A stretch of DNA of 8,680 nt from CAZWSC01 sp964636385 (GTDB lineage: Bacteria; Eisenbacteria; RBG-16-71-46; CAIMUX01): positions 1 through 8,680 of the forward strand of contig CAZWSC010000073.1 of NCBI GenBank assembly GCA_964636385.1. Direction: 5' to 3'. Both the position numbers and the translations under genes were made by a program. Below the pieces are notes generated by a model that was not told where the DNA came from, did no database searches, and worked only from the letters and a program-made list of their open reading frames with translations. Positions 1-6,870 of the stretch are shown piece after piece; position 1 is the stretch's first letter, and the number at the start of each line of letters is the position of its first letter.

Positions 1-3
1 GGC

Positions 4-9
4 CCTCCT
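4..9 (-). promoter_or_regulatory. Candidate ribosome binding site for a gene beyond the left edge
   Basis: Read on the minus strand, positions 9 to 4 spell AGGAGG, a perfect Shine-Dalgarno core. Only three bases remain before the window ends, so a start codon at normal spacing would fall just outside. It lies about 75 nt past the stop of the upstream minus-strand gene, a plausible place for the next gene of the same direction. A chance match in GC-rich DNA is possible. Confidence 0.3.
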
Positions 10-14
10 GGCGG

Positions 15-31
15 CCGGCCGCAACGGCCGG
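15..31 (-). terminator. GC-rich hairpin after fusion B, possible weak terminator
   Basis: CCGGCCG and CGGCCGG form a perfect 7-bp inverted repeat around a 3-nt loop, about 53 nt past the stop of the 799-residue protein. All pairs are G-C, so the stem would be stable. No run of U follows on the minus-strand transcript, so this is not a classical intrinsic terminator. It could slow or process the RNA, or be chance pairing. Confidence 0.25.
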
Positions 32-83
32 AGATGCAGGGGTCACGACGGAAGGGTGTGCGTACGGGTCCAGAAGGAGAACC

Positions 84-2483
84 TCACTGATAAGTGCCCC
101 GGTAGCTCTTGTCGAACTCGTCGCGAGGGAAGAGGTCGGTGTTCACATCCCCAGTGTAGAGCTCCCGCTCATCCCCGTGGATGTACGTCACCTCCACCTT
201 CCGGAGGTACCGCCTGATGAGCCCGAGCGTCTCCTCCCCGAGCCCGGAGCGCTCGAAATACTCACGGGTCCATGGCTCATCGAGCCTCGATTCGAGCAGA
301 TCCCTGTCGAAGTGAAGGGGATCATCGGAGGCGATGATGAAGCTCGCAAAGTCCGGCGGGGCATGGAAGGCGAGCACATGGGGGAAGACTCCCACAACAG
401 TGCGTCGGGTGCGTTCGGTTGGAACGTACGTGCAGAGAATGCCACCCGGGTTAAGACGGCTGCGGCAGAGCTCGAAGAACTCCCTGGAGTACAGATTCCC
501 GCTGTAGGCCATCGAGGGATCGAGGCCGTCCGCCTCGATCAGATCGTAGGTTTCGTCACTGGTCCTCAGGGCCAGCCGGCCGTCGGTGAAGCTGATCCGG
601 ATCCTCGGGTCGGCGAGCAGTTGCCGCACGCACTCGTGGTCCCCGGGCCGCTCTGCGAGCCTCTCCAGCACCCCCAGCTCCGGCTTGACGATTTCGAAGA
701 CCTGCACCCTCTCCGTGTGCTCCCGGCAGGCCGCGGCCCAGGCAGTGTTGCCGGAGCCCAGCCCGATGATCATCGCCGTTCTCACCTCCGGATGAAGCAG
801 CACCGGCACGGCACCGAGAAGAGTGTGCTCGTCGCCGAAGGGAACGCGGCTGTGCATCTTGCCGTTCACCCGCATGGGATGCCACTCCAGGCCCGGAACG
901 TTCATCTGCATCACGACGACCCCGGTCGCATCCTCGGCTGCTATCACTGAACCGGCCCTCATGCCGTGGAATCGGGCCCAGAACGTATCGCGACCGGGCA
1001 CTGCGGCTGCCATGACCAGCCCGGCGGCGAAGAGGGCGACTGCGGGAATCCGCAGCCGGCTGCCCTTCAGGTGCCGGATGCTCAACCCACCGAAGACTAC
1101 CGTACCGAGCACGATCAGCGCCTGCAGCGACCTGGGCGTTCCCAGCCAGCTGAGGAGCAACGCACCGGTCAGCAGGCTTCCGAGCATCGAACCGGCAATA
1201 TTGGACGCCTGCACGACACCAGTCCGCCAACCCACGTCTCCGATGCTGGTCTGAACGGCCTTCTGAACATAGGCATATGTGAACCCCATGAAGAACACGG
1301 GGACGAGCATCAGCCAGAGCGGCAGGAAGAGGTAGATCATGTAGAAGAGTTGTACAAGTTCCCCGGCTCCGGAGGCGGCGGGGTTGCCCAGGGCATCCAG
1401 GAAGTGGGCTATCTCCGGGGTTCCCGGACGAAGCCAGTGGAGTAGAAGCGGGCTTGTGACCTTCCACCCGACCGGGAACCAGCAGAGAGAGAGGAATCCC
1501 ACAGCTGCACTCAGTGTTATCATCCACTGCCCCAGGAGGAACACGCGGGCAGGATTCGGGCTTCTGTCCACGACGCGGGTCCCGATCACGCTTCCGAGAC
1601 CGAGGATTACAAGGAAGATGCCGAGTACGTGGCCGAATGTATAAGGGCTGGCCTTGATCGCCACATCCAGGTACCGGAACCAGAGGACTTCCAGCGAGAG
1701 GGCGATGAACCCGCTCAAACCGTACAGCATCGCCCAGCGCACCCATCTCCCCTGGGGCTCCGCGGCAGTCACGGCCGGAGCCACTGCCGCCGGCCTGCGG
1801 GAAGGCGGCCCGGCAGGTTCTGCGCCGGACCCTTCAGCCACAACTCCGGATCCCGGGTTGAGCGAAGGAAGCCGCCATGCGATCCAGAACGCCCCCAGCC
1901 CCGCGAGCAGGTCCATCGCAGCCCCGATCCTGATCGTGCCGACGAATCCGACCGCTCCGATCAGGAACCACACGGCAACGATGGCGCCCAGGCCCGCCCC
2001 TGCGGTGTTTATGCCGTACAGAATCCCGATTGTCCGGGCAGCCGCCTCCGACCTGTGGACCACCCCCCGCACCAGGAGCGGAAGGGTGGCGCCCATGAAG
2101 AAGGTCGGGAAGAGCAGAAGCAGAAAGTGGACAAACGGAAGCGCCAGTGGATAGCGCGTCAGGAAAGCGAGACGGACATAGGCGAAGTCATAGTATACAG
2201 CCGGGCTCACGAGGGCGAAGAGGCCGATCAGCACCTCGCATATGGCGAAGCCCAGTACAGCCTTTCTGAAGCTGAGCCGGTCGGCGATCCTCCCTCCCAG
2301 GAGGCTCCCGAAGCCGAGGCCTGCCATGAATGCCGTGACGATGACGGTTATCGAGTAGATGTGTACGCCCGAGAACACCCCGAGAATGCGCTGCCAGATG
2401 ACCTGGTAGAGAAGTGTCGCGAATCCGGAAAGCAGGAAGAGACACGCAGCGGCAAGAACCAGGCGTGTGTCATCGCGGCGCAT
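84..2483 (-). CDS. Fusion B: MFS-like membrane region plus spermidine-synthase-like domain
   Basis: This 799-residue protein has two six-helix MFS-like halves (about 6-203 and 248-470) joined by a Pro/Ala/Gly-rich linker (about 205-246), a further hydrophobic helix (about 477-496) and a C-terminal SPS methyltransferase-fold domain (about 508-799). Each half opens with an SGF...W.R segment and an MFS motif-A-like loop ending in DR (GGRIADR at 63-69). The SPS domain shows VNGK (539-542), nucleotide loop GLGSGN (574-579), acidic strand end FEI (E597), DGR (634-636), the loop DGLDP (652-656), NLYS (663-666) and a late NTDLFP (781-786). Family knowledge places such proteins among fused MFS/spermidine synthases, mostly uncharacterised. 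The ATG is followed almost at once by the first helix, supporting the start; only a G-run precedes it. It lies 125 nt after its paralogue, fusion A. The substrate is unknown; a true aminopropyltransferase role is possible but unsupported by neighbours. Confidence 0.85.
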   Translation of the reverse strand: MRRDDTRLVLAAACLFLLSGFATLLYQVIWQRILGVFSGVHIYSITVIVTAFMAGLGFGSLLGGRIADRLSFRKAVLGFAICEVLIGLFALVSPAVYYDFAYVRLAFLTRYPLALPFVHFLLLLFPTFFMGATLPLLVRGVVHRSEAAARTIGILYGINTAGAGLGAIVAVWFLIGAVGFVGTIRIGAAMDLLAGLGAFWIAWRLPSLNPGSGVVAEGSGAEPAGPPSRRPAAVAPAVTAAEPQGRWVRWAMLYGLSGFIALSLEVLWFRYLDVAIKASPYTFGHVLGIFLVILGLGSVIGTRVVDRSPNPARVFLLGQWMITLSAAVGFLSLCWFPVGWKVTSPLLLHWLRPGTPEIAHFLDALGNPAASGAGELVQLFYMIYLFLPLWLMLVPVFFMGFTYAYVQKAVQTSIGDVGWRTGVVQASNIAGSMLGSLLTGALLLSWLGTPRSLQALIVLGTVVFGGLSIRHLKGSRLRIPAVALFAAGLVMAAAVPGRDTFWARFHGMRAGSVIAAEDATGVVVMQMNVPGLEWHPMRVNGKMHSRVPFGDEHTLLGAVPVLLHPEVRTAMIIGLGSGNTAWAAACREHTERVQVFEIVKPELGVLERLAERPGDHECVRQLLADPRIRISFTDGRLALRTSDETYDLIEADGLDPSMAYSGNLYSREFFELCRSRLNPGGILCTYVPTERTRRTVVGVFPHVLAFHAPPDFASFIIASDDPLHFDRDLLESRLDEPWTREYFERSGLGEETLGLIRRYLRKVEVTYIHGDERELYTGDVNTDLFPRDEFDKSYRGTYQ

Positions 2484-2608
2484 GTGGCCCCCCCGGGCAG
2501 GCGACGCAGGCCGCCGCTGCGGGTTTCATGATGCAGTACGCGAACTGCGTCCGCGCAAACAGTGGGGACCCGGCCTGTGCATGCATCGGCGGCAGGGACA
2601 CAGGCATC
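2484..2608. other. Spacer between fusion A and fusion B
   Basis: This 125-nt stretch has no credible open frame. It contains a 7-bp inverted repeat just after the stop of fusion A (2573-2605) and a 5-bp one (GCAGT/ACTGC, 2533-2548). No convincing -35/-10 pair was seen, so whether fusion B has its own promoter is open. Confidence 0.4.
2573..2605 (-). terminator. Inverted repeat just after fusion A stop, weak terminator candidate
   Basis: GCCTGTG and CACAGGC form a perfect 7-bp inverted repeat with a 19-nt loop, beginning three bases after the TGA of fusion A on the minus strand. The loop is large and no U-run follows, so it is at best a weak terminator or a 3' end stabiliser. Chance pairing cannot be excluded. 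Confidence 0.2.
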
Positions 2609-5095
2609 TCAGTCCGCATCCTCCACGGCGACCGTCCCGCTGAACGGAAACGGCTGCCTGCCGATCGTCGTCACAATCTCGTCGAGCCTCATTCCCGCGG
2701 CCACAGGCTTGTTGCTGAACCCTTCGGCCCACGAGATCGCCTGGAAGTCGATTACGGGCAGGTCATCCGTGCAGATTGTGGTTCCCTCAAGGAGCGGCAG
2801 GAGTGTCTCCCGGTCGCACAGATACGAACCGATCAGCGCCTCGGGATCGGGCATGCCGTACCGTGCCAGTTCCCTTTGGACCTGCGGCTGTGCGTAGACG
2901 GCATCGATCCACGCCCTGTCGATTGCGAACGGCTCATTCGCCCCGATGAGGAATGTTCTGTTGTAGGCGGCCTTGCTCTCGACCACGAAGCAGGCCACAT
3001 ACGGAAACGCCTCGAGGAAGGTCCGCGCAACGGTGCGGTCCGTCCCCTGGAGGGAACCCACCCCGACGCTCATCAGCCCGCCCGGCGCCAGGCGCCGGCT
3101 GCACAGGATGAAGTAATCCAGGGAATAGAGATTGCAGGTCCCCGTGACCGCGGACAGGAAGGCATCAGTGACGATTATGTCGAACCGCTCCTCCGTCGTG
3201 GTAAGCCAGATACGTGCGTCGTCCGCGATGATCTCGGCCCTCGGATTGCGCATTACCCCGTAGTTGTACTCCTCAAAGTAATGGGCCGCCCGGATCACCT
3301 CCGGAGAGATCTCGACACTGACCTTCCGCTTCGTCCTCTCGTCCAGCAGGGATGCCCCGGATGTCACGCCGGATGCGACGCCTACGACGAACACCTTCTC
3401 GGGGGCGGGATGCAGCGCCGTGGGCAGGAGGCTGATCATGTTGAAGTACTGCTGGCTCCTGTACTCCCTGTCGCAGGCGCTGGCCCCGAGGAGATTGATG
3501 AACATCTCCGTCATCACAACGCGTCCCTGTCTGTCCAGCATCTCCGTCACAGCGACGTTCGCCGTTCTTCCCTCCTCGTGGTAGACGATCCTGCGATTGC
3601 CGCCCTTCATCAGACTCGTGTGCTGTATGAAGGGCATCGGCTCCAGCACAAAGGCCACCAGAAGGACCGCTGTGGCGCCCAAAGCGGCGACCGCGGTCAG
3701 GGGACGGGCCATGCGCTCCGCCCTCCGCAGAAAGAGAAACGCGAGGATGCTGTTCGCCGAAATGATGATGAAGATCGACCGCTCAAGCCCAAGAGTGGAC
3801 AGAAGTACATAGCCCGCCACCAGCGAACCGACGATGGCGCCTATTGTGTTTATCGCATAGCACCGACCGAGCCTGTCGCCGAGTCGCTCGAGGCGCCCGA
3901 TCGCCACCTTCAGTGCAAGCGGGAACGTCAGGCCAAGGAAGAAGCAAGGCATCAGAAGGAGTATGGCGGCCGGTATCACCTTGGTCACGGCGTCGCTGAG
4001 ATGGGTGCCCGCGCCGAACCGCGCGACCAGCGTGGTTGTGAACCCCGGCAGCATGGGCGCCGTCAGATACGTGGCAACGGCCGCTGCGACGACCAGGAGC
4101 TGTATTGTGCCGAGAAGCAGGAAGGGGCGCTTCGTGCGGTCTGCAAGCGGTCCTGAGACGAATGCACCGATGAAGAGCCCGGTCAGCACCACTACGAGGA
4201 TCGTCGTGAAGGCATAGACGCTGTTTCCGATGGCGAAATTGAGCATCCGCGTCCAGAGGACCTGATACGCGAACGACGTGAACCCCGACACTGCGAAGGC
4301 GATGTACAGGAGACGGACTATCGAGCGGTCATCACTCCACGCGACAGCCGGCGCAGCGGAAGCCGGCCTGGGGGGCACGCCCGGTGGCTCTGCAGCCCTG
4401 GCCTCCGGAGGGACCGCGTCGTACTCGCGCCCCCGCGCCAGAAGGGCGATCAGGAGGGCGCCCACCCCGGCCAGGAAGTTCCCCGCTGAGGCAATCACGA
4501 TCGAATGCTGAACTCCGTGCTGCAGGACGCTGTAGTACCCCATGTAGCCTGCACCGATCACCCCGCCCATGGTGTTCACGCCGTACAGAAGCCCAAGCCC
4601 ACGGCCAAGCCTGTCCACACGGCGGACGAAGAACCGGACAACGAAGGGTAGCGTTGCGCCCATGAGGGTCGTCGGGACAAGCATGATGAGGCTCGCGGCG
4701 ATCGCCCTGGCAATCGTCGACAGCAGGGGCGTCGCCCCGAGGAGACGGTGCAGCTCCAGGTACACCGAGCCGCTTGCCGAGAGAAGCGTGGGCGTCATTA
4801 GCCCGAAGAGGGCGATCAGGACCTGGCAGACAGCGTAAAGGTGGAGGGGGCGCCTGGTGCGGTCTGCGATCCGACCTCCCAGGAAGCTTCCCAGGCCCAG
4901 ACCGCCCATGAAGACCGCCAGCACGGTACTCACTGCAAGAGCCGACCCTCCCAGCACGAAGGACATCTGCCTGGTCCAGAGGACCTCGTAGGCCAGACCA
5001 CTCGCCCCGGAAATGCAGAATATGGCGGCCAGCGCGAAGGCCACGCCCGACCTTCCGGAGGTCCGCCCGATTGTCGCTTCATTCGAGACTGCCAT
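2609..5095 (-). CDS. Fusion A: MFS-like membrane region plus divergent spermidine-synthase-like domain
   Basis: This 828-residue protein shares the architecture of its downstream neighbour: helices 1-6 (about 17-220), Pro/Ala linker (about 221-256), helices 7-12 (about 260-457), an extra hydrophobic helix (about 464-484) and a C-terminal SPS domain (about 490-828). The two halves repeat each other clearly: AYEVLWTR at 35-42 matches AYQVLWTR at 276-283, and ADRTRRP at 77-83 matches ADRTKRP at 318-324. The SPS domain has GVASG (572-576) at the nucleotide loop, E595 at the end of the next strand, ADDAR (624-628), TDAFLS (643-648) where classical spermidine synthases have DSSDP, NLYS (655-658) and CTDDLP (775-780). 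The open frame extends 109 codons upstream, but that part is Arg/Gly/Pro-rich and not membrane-like; the chosen ATG has GGGGAG four bases upstream and leads directly into helix 1. It fits the fused MFS/spermidine synthase family; the substrate is unknown and classical spermidine synthesis is doubtful. Confidence 0.85.
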   Translation of the reverse strand: MAVSNEATIGRTSGRSGVAFALAAIFCISGASGLAYEVLWTRQMSFVLGGSALAVSTVLAVFMGGLGLGSFLGGRIADRTRRPLHLYAVCQVLIALFGLMTPTLLSASGSVYLELHRLLGATPLLSTIARAIAASLIMLVPTTLMGATLPFVVRFFVRRVDRLGRGLGLLYGVNTMGGVIGAGYMGYYSVLQHGVQHSIVIASAGNFLAGVGALLIALLARGREYDAVPPEARAAEPPGVPPRPASAAPAVAWSDDRSIVRLLYIAFAVSGFTSFAYQVLWTRMLNFAIGNSVYAFTTILVVVLTGLFIGAFVSGPLADRTKRPFLLLGTIQLLVVAAAVATYLTAPMLPGFTTTLVARFGAGTHLSDAVTKVIPAAILLLMPCFFLGLTFPLALKVAIGRLERLGDRLGRCYAINTIGAIVGSLVAGYVLLSTLGLERSIFIIISANSILAFLFLRRAERMARPLTAVAALGATAVLLVAFVLEPMPFIQHTSLMKGGNRRIVYHEEGRTANVAVTEMLDRQGRVVMTEMFINLLGASACDREYRSQQYFNMISLLPTALHPAPEKVFVVGVASGVTSGASLLDERTKRKVSVEISPEVIRAAHYFEEYNYGVMRNPRAEIIADDARIWLTTTEERFDIIVTDAFLSAVTGTCNLYSLDYFILCSRRLAPGGLMSVGVGSLQGTDRTVARTFLEAFPYVACFVVESKAAYNRTFLIGANEPFAIDRAWIDAVYAQPQVQRELARYGMPDPEALIGSYLCDRETLLPLLEGTTICTDDLPVIDFQAISWAEGFSNKPVAAGMRLDEIVTTIGRQPFPFSGTVAVEDAD

Positions 5096-5099
5096 TGTG

Positions 5100-5105
5100 C
5101 TCCCC
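5100..5105 (-). promoter_or_regulatory. Ribosome binding site that sets the fusion A start
   Basis: The minus strand reads GGGGAG followed by CACA and then the ATG at 5095. This purine-rich site at 4-nt spacing supports the internal ATG over the far upstream start of the long open frame. It directly abuts a potential hairpin, which could affect access by the ribosome. Confidence 0.55.
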
Positions 5106-5106
5106 G

Positions 5107-5132
5107 GGAGACTCCCGCCCCGCGAAGTCTCC
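5107..5132 (-). promoter_or_regulatory. Leader hairpin abutting the fusion A ribosome binding site
   Basis: On the minus-strand transcript GGAGACU and AGUCUCC form a perfect 7-bp stem with a 12-nt loop, ending one base before the GGGGAG ribosome binding site. The 3' arm of this stem contains CUCC, which could alternatively pair with the GGAG of the site across a 3-nt loop. The two pairings exclude each other. Function is inferred only; short stems are common in GC-rich DNA. Confidence 0.3.
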
Positions 5133-5137
5133 GCAAC

Positions 5138-5163
5138 GCATCCGCCCCGCAGGAGGCGGACGC
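5138..5163 (-). promoter_or_regulatory. Second leader hairpin upstream of fusion A
   Basis: The minus-strand transcript can fold GCGUCCGCC against GGCGGAUGC, a 9-bp stem with one G-U pair and an 8-nt loop, about 43 nt before the fusion A start codon. Together with the adjacent 7-bp hairpin it makes a two-stem leader. No known riboswitch consensus was recognised. Confidence 0.3.
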
Positions 5164-5346
5164 TGCCTGTGTCGCCTGAAAAGGAACAGGCCAGCCTGCA
5201 CCAGGAAGGCCGGGCGGACACTGCCCCCCGACCTGCCCTGACCGTGCACGGACACTGCTGGCCGATACCGGTCCTGCCGGGTGCCTTCCAGACTCGGATA
5301 CGACCGAACCCGGACCGCACTGCGACGTGAGCGCCCATAGTAGCAT

Positions 5347-5364
5347 GTCCAGGCCGCTCTGGAC
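5347..5364 (-). terminator. Small inverted repeat downstream of the FAD oxidase
   Basis: GTCCAG and CTGGAC form a 6-bp stem with a 6-nt loop about 85 nt past the oxidase stop. No U-run follows on the minus-strand transcript, so it is only a weak terminator candidate. Confidence 0.2.
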
Positions 5365-5449
5365 CCCGGTGCGGACCCCAAGAAGCTCTTTCGGCCCTCC
5401 GGCCGGGCATCTTGCGCCACACCGCCGGATGTTGGGTGCAGCCGGCAGG

Positions 5450-6856
5450 CTAGTCGAAGAGATTGCCTGGAGACAGGATCCCTTTTGGATCCAGGGAGGT
5501 CTTGACTGCCCGCATCGCGTCATGGAGCCAGCCGGGATAGAGGCGGCGGTAATATGGGACCTTGAGTTTGCCCAGGCCGTGCTCCGCAGCGAGGGTGCCT
5601 CCCAGCTGCAGGGCCTTCCCGCACATCTGCATGACCGCATCCCGGGCCCTGTCGGCCTCCCCCGGATCGCGAGCCAGGAGGTTGAAGTGGGGATGGCCGT
5701 TGCCGGCGTGACCGTAGGCCACGTGGAGCCCGCCAAACAGTTCGGCGACAATGGAATACGACACTTCCATCATATCGGGCAGGTGTTCCAGTGGGACTGC
5801 GAAGTCGGTCGAGACCTTGCACCCTCCATCCTGCGCCGCCCGCGCGCCCCGCTCGTTCATCCCCGAGGGCAGGGCATGTCGCAGCCGCCTCAGTTCGGCC
5901 TGTTCCGCCCCGGTCTCGGCAACAATGGTGGCCTCGCTCAGCCCTCCACCGGCCGTGATCGCCTCCCACCAGCGCTCAAGGGAGCCGAGCATGGACTCCA
6001 AAGCCACCTCCTCCTCGAAGAAGACCGCCGCCCCCGCTGCGTCAGGGACACGCAGGCCTCCCGACTCCGGACGAATGAGATCCAGCGAGCCAGTGTCGAA
6101 GAACTCGAGGCACCGGGGCGAGAGCCGACCCGCCTGCCGCGCCCTGTCCGCATCGAGGATGAACCTCAAAGCCGCCCGCCAGTCCGGAAAGAAGGCCATC
6201 GCCCCGAAGAATCCAGGCGGCGCGGGGAGAAGATCGACCTCGATCTCCGTGATCACCCCCAGGGTCCCCTCGCTTCCGATCCAGAGGTCGGAGGGGCTCT
6301 GGAGGCCGAAATAGCCGGCGGAGTTCTTGTCCGCGTCTATGCGGCGTGCTTCTACCACCGAGCCGTCTGCCAGGACTATGCGCAGACGCCGAACGTACCC
6401 GCGTGTCGGGCCATAGCGGTAGGTCCTGGCCCCGCTGGCATTGCACGCGACCGTCCCTCCGAGGGTGCACTCCTCTTCGCTCGTGGGATCCGGAGGGTAG
6501 AAAAGCCCGGCTTCCCTGACCAACCTCTTGAACTCCGAGGTGACGATCCCCGGCTGGGCAACTGCGAAGCGCCGCTCCCGGTCGAGCTCGACAAGCCTGG
6601 CCATCTTCTCGAGGGACAGCACGATCCCCTCCCGGGAAACGGAGGCGCCTGTTGTGCTGGACCGCAGACCCTGCGGGGTCACCGGTATGCCGTGCGCCGA
6701 GCACCGCCTGAGGAGATCCGCAACCTCCTCCTCGGATTCCGGGCGCGCCACGGCATCCGGGGTTCTGGAGAGGCCCGACGCATCGGCGGCATATGCCGTG
6801 CAGACTTCGGGGTCGGTGTTGACCGCGGAATGGCCTTCCAGGGGATGTCCGGGCAT
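5450..6856 (-). CDS. FAD-linked oxidase, glycolate oxidase GlcD / D-lactate dehydrogenase type
   Basis: This 468-residue flavoprotein belongs to the PCMH-type FAD-binding family that oxidises 2-hydroxy acids such as glycolate, D-lactate or D-2-hydroxyglutarate; the exact substrate cannot be read from the sequence. The FAD-binding part (about 30-215) contains TPQGLRSSTTGAS (60-72) at the pyrophosphate loop, YPPDPTSE (120-127), GGTVACNASGAR (133-144), YGPTRGYV (148-155), LADG (162-165) and GSEGTLGVITEIE (194-206). The C-terminal oxidase domain ends with GHAGNGHPHFN (382-392), AAEHGLGKLK (423-432) and LDPKGILSPGN (455-465), the usual metal and substrate motifs. The length is normal for GlcD-like proteins. 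The start is set by a strong ribosome binding site; the open frame upstream adds 30 atypical residues. No GlcE, GlcF or iron-sulfur partner is adjacent. It lies 76 nt after the EamA gene and may share its transcript. Confidence 0.88.
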   Translation of the reverse strand: MPGHPLEGHSAVNTDPEVCTAYAADASGLSRTPDAVARPESEEEVADLLRRCSAHGIPVTPQGLRSSTTGASVSREGIVLSLEKMARLVELDRERRFAVAQPGIVTSEFKRLVREAGLFYPPDPTSEEECTLGGTVACNASGARTYRYGPTRGYVRRLRIVLADGSVVEARRIDADKNSAGYFGLQSPSDLWIGSEGTLGVITEIEVDLLPAPPGFFGAMAFFPDWRAALRFILDADRARQAGRLSPRCLEFFDTGSLDLIRPESGGLRVPDAAGAAVFFEEEVALESMLGSLERWWEAITAGGGLSEATIVAETGAEQAELRRLRHALPSGMNERGARAAQDGGCKVSTDFAVPLEHLPDMMEVSYSIVAELFGGLHVAYGHAGNGHPHFNLLARDPGEADRARDAVMQMCGKALQLGGTLAAEHGLGKLKVPYYRRLYPGWLHDAMRAVKTSLDPKGILSPGNLFD

Positions 6857-6860
6857 TATC

Positions 6861-6867
6861 TCACCTC
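6861..6867 (-). promoter_or_regulatory. Strong ribosome binding site that sets the oxidase start
   Basis: The minus strand reads GAGGTGA, then GATA, then the ATG at 6856. This is a strong Shine-Dalgarno match at proper spacing and favours this start over the upstream ATG at 6946, which would add a His/Arg-rich N-terminus unlike the family. Confidence 0.7.
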
Positions 6868-6870
6868 GCT

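Larger units (their letters stand above)
1..83. other. Non-coding left edge downstream of fusion B
   Basis: This stretch follows the stop codon of the 799-residue fusion protein and carries no credible gene. It holds a short GC-rich hairpin (15-31) and an AGGAGG on the minus strand right at the edge (4-9), each listed separately. No promoter was recognised. Confidence 0.5.
5096..5449. other. Gap of 354 nt between the FAD oxidase and fusion A
   Basis: No credible gene lies here. On the minus strand it is the 3' side of the oxidase gene followed by the leader of fusion A. Visible structures are a 6-bp inverted repeat (5347-5364), a 9-bp stem with one G-U pair (5138-5163) and a 7-bp stem next to the ribosome binding site (5107-5132). 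A TACTAT on the minus strand (5337-5342) resembles a -10 box but has no matching -35. The length suggests a promoter and a transcription unit boundary, but none can be pinned down. Confidence 0.5.

Noticed and set aside
84..2483. Calling fusion B speE (spermidine synthase)
   Set aside because: The domain is homologous, but the protein is an MFS fusion with altered active-site loops and no polyamine genes nearby, so the symbol would claim too much.
1629..2531. Plus-strand open frame of 300 codons
   Set aside because: It is antisense to the N-terminal membrane region of fusion B; the product is highly charged and low in complexity, typical of a shadow frame.
2414..4156. Plus-strand open frame of 580 codons
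   Set aside because: It lies antisense to the two fusion genes, is rich in Arg, Gly, Asp and His, and has no recognisable domain or hydrophobic pattern. Long antisense frames are common opposite genes in GC-rich DNA.
5337..5342. TACTAT as a -10 promoter box for fusion A
   Set aside because: Four of six bases match the consensus, but no -35-like hexamer lies at 16-18 bp spacing, and the resulting leader would be about 230 nt long.
5096..5422. N-terminal extension of fusion A by 109 codons
   Set aside because: The stretch is Arg/Gly/Pro/Cys-rich without signal peptide or domain, and the internal ATG at 5095 has a ribosome binding site and leads directly into helix 1.
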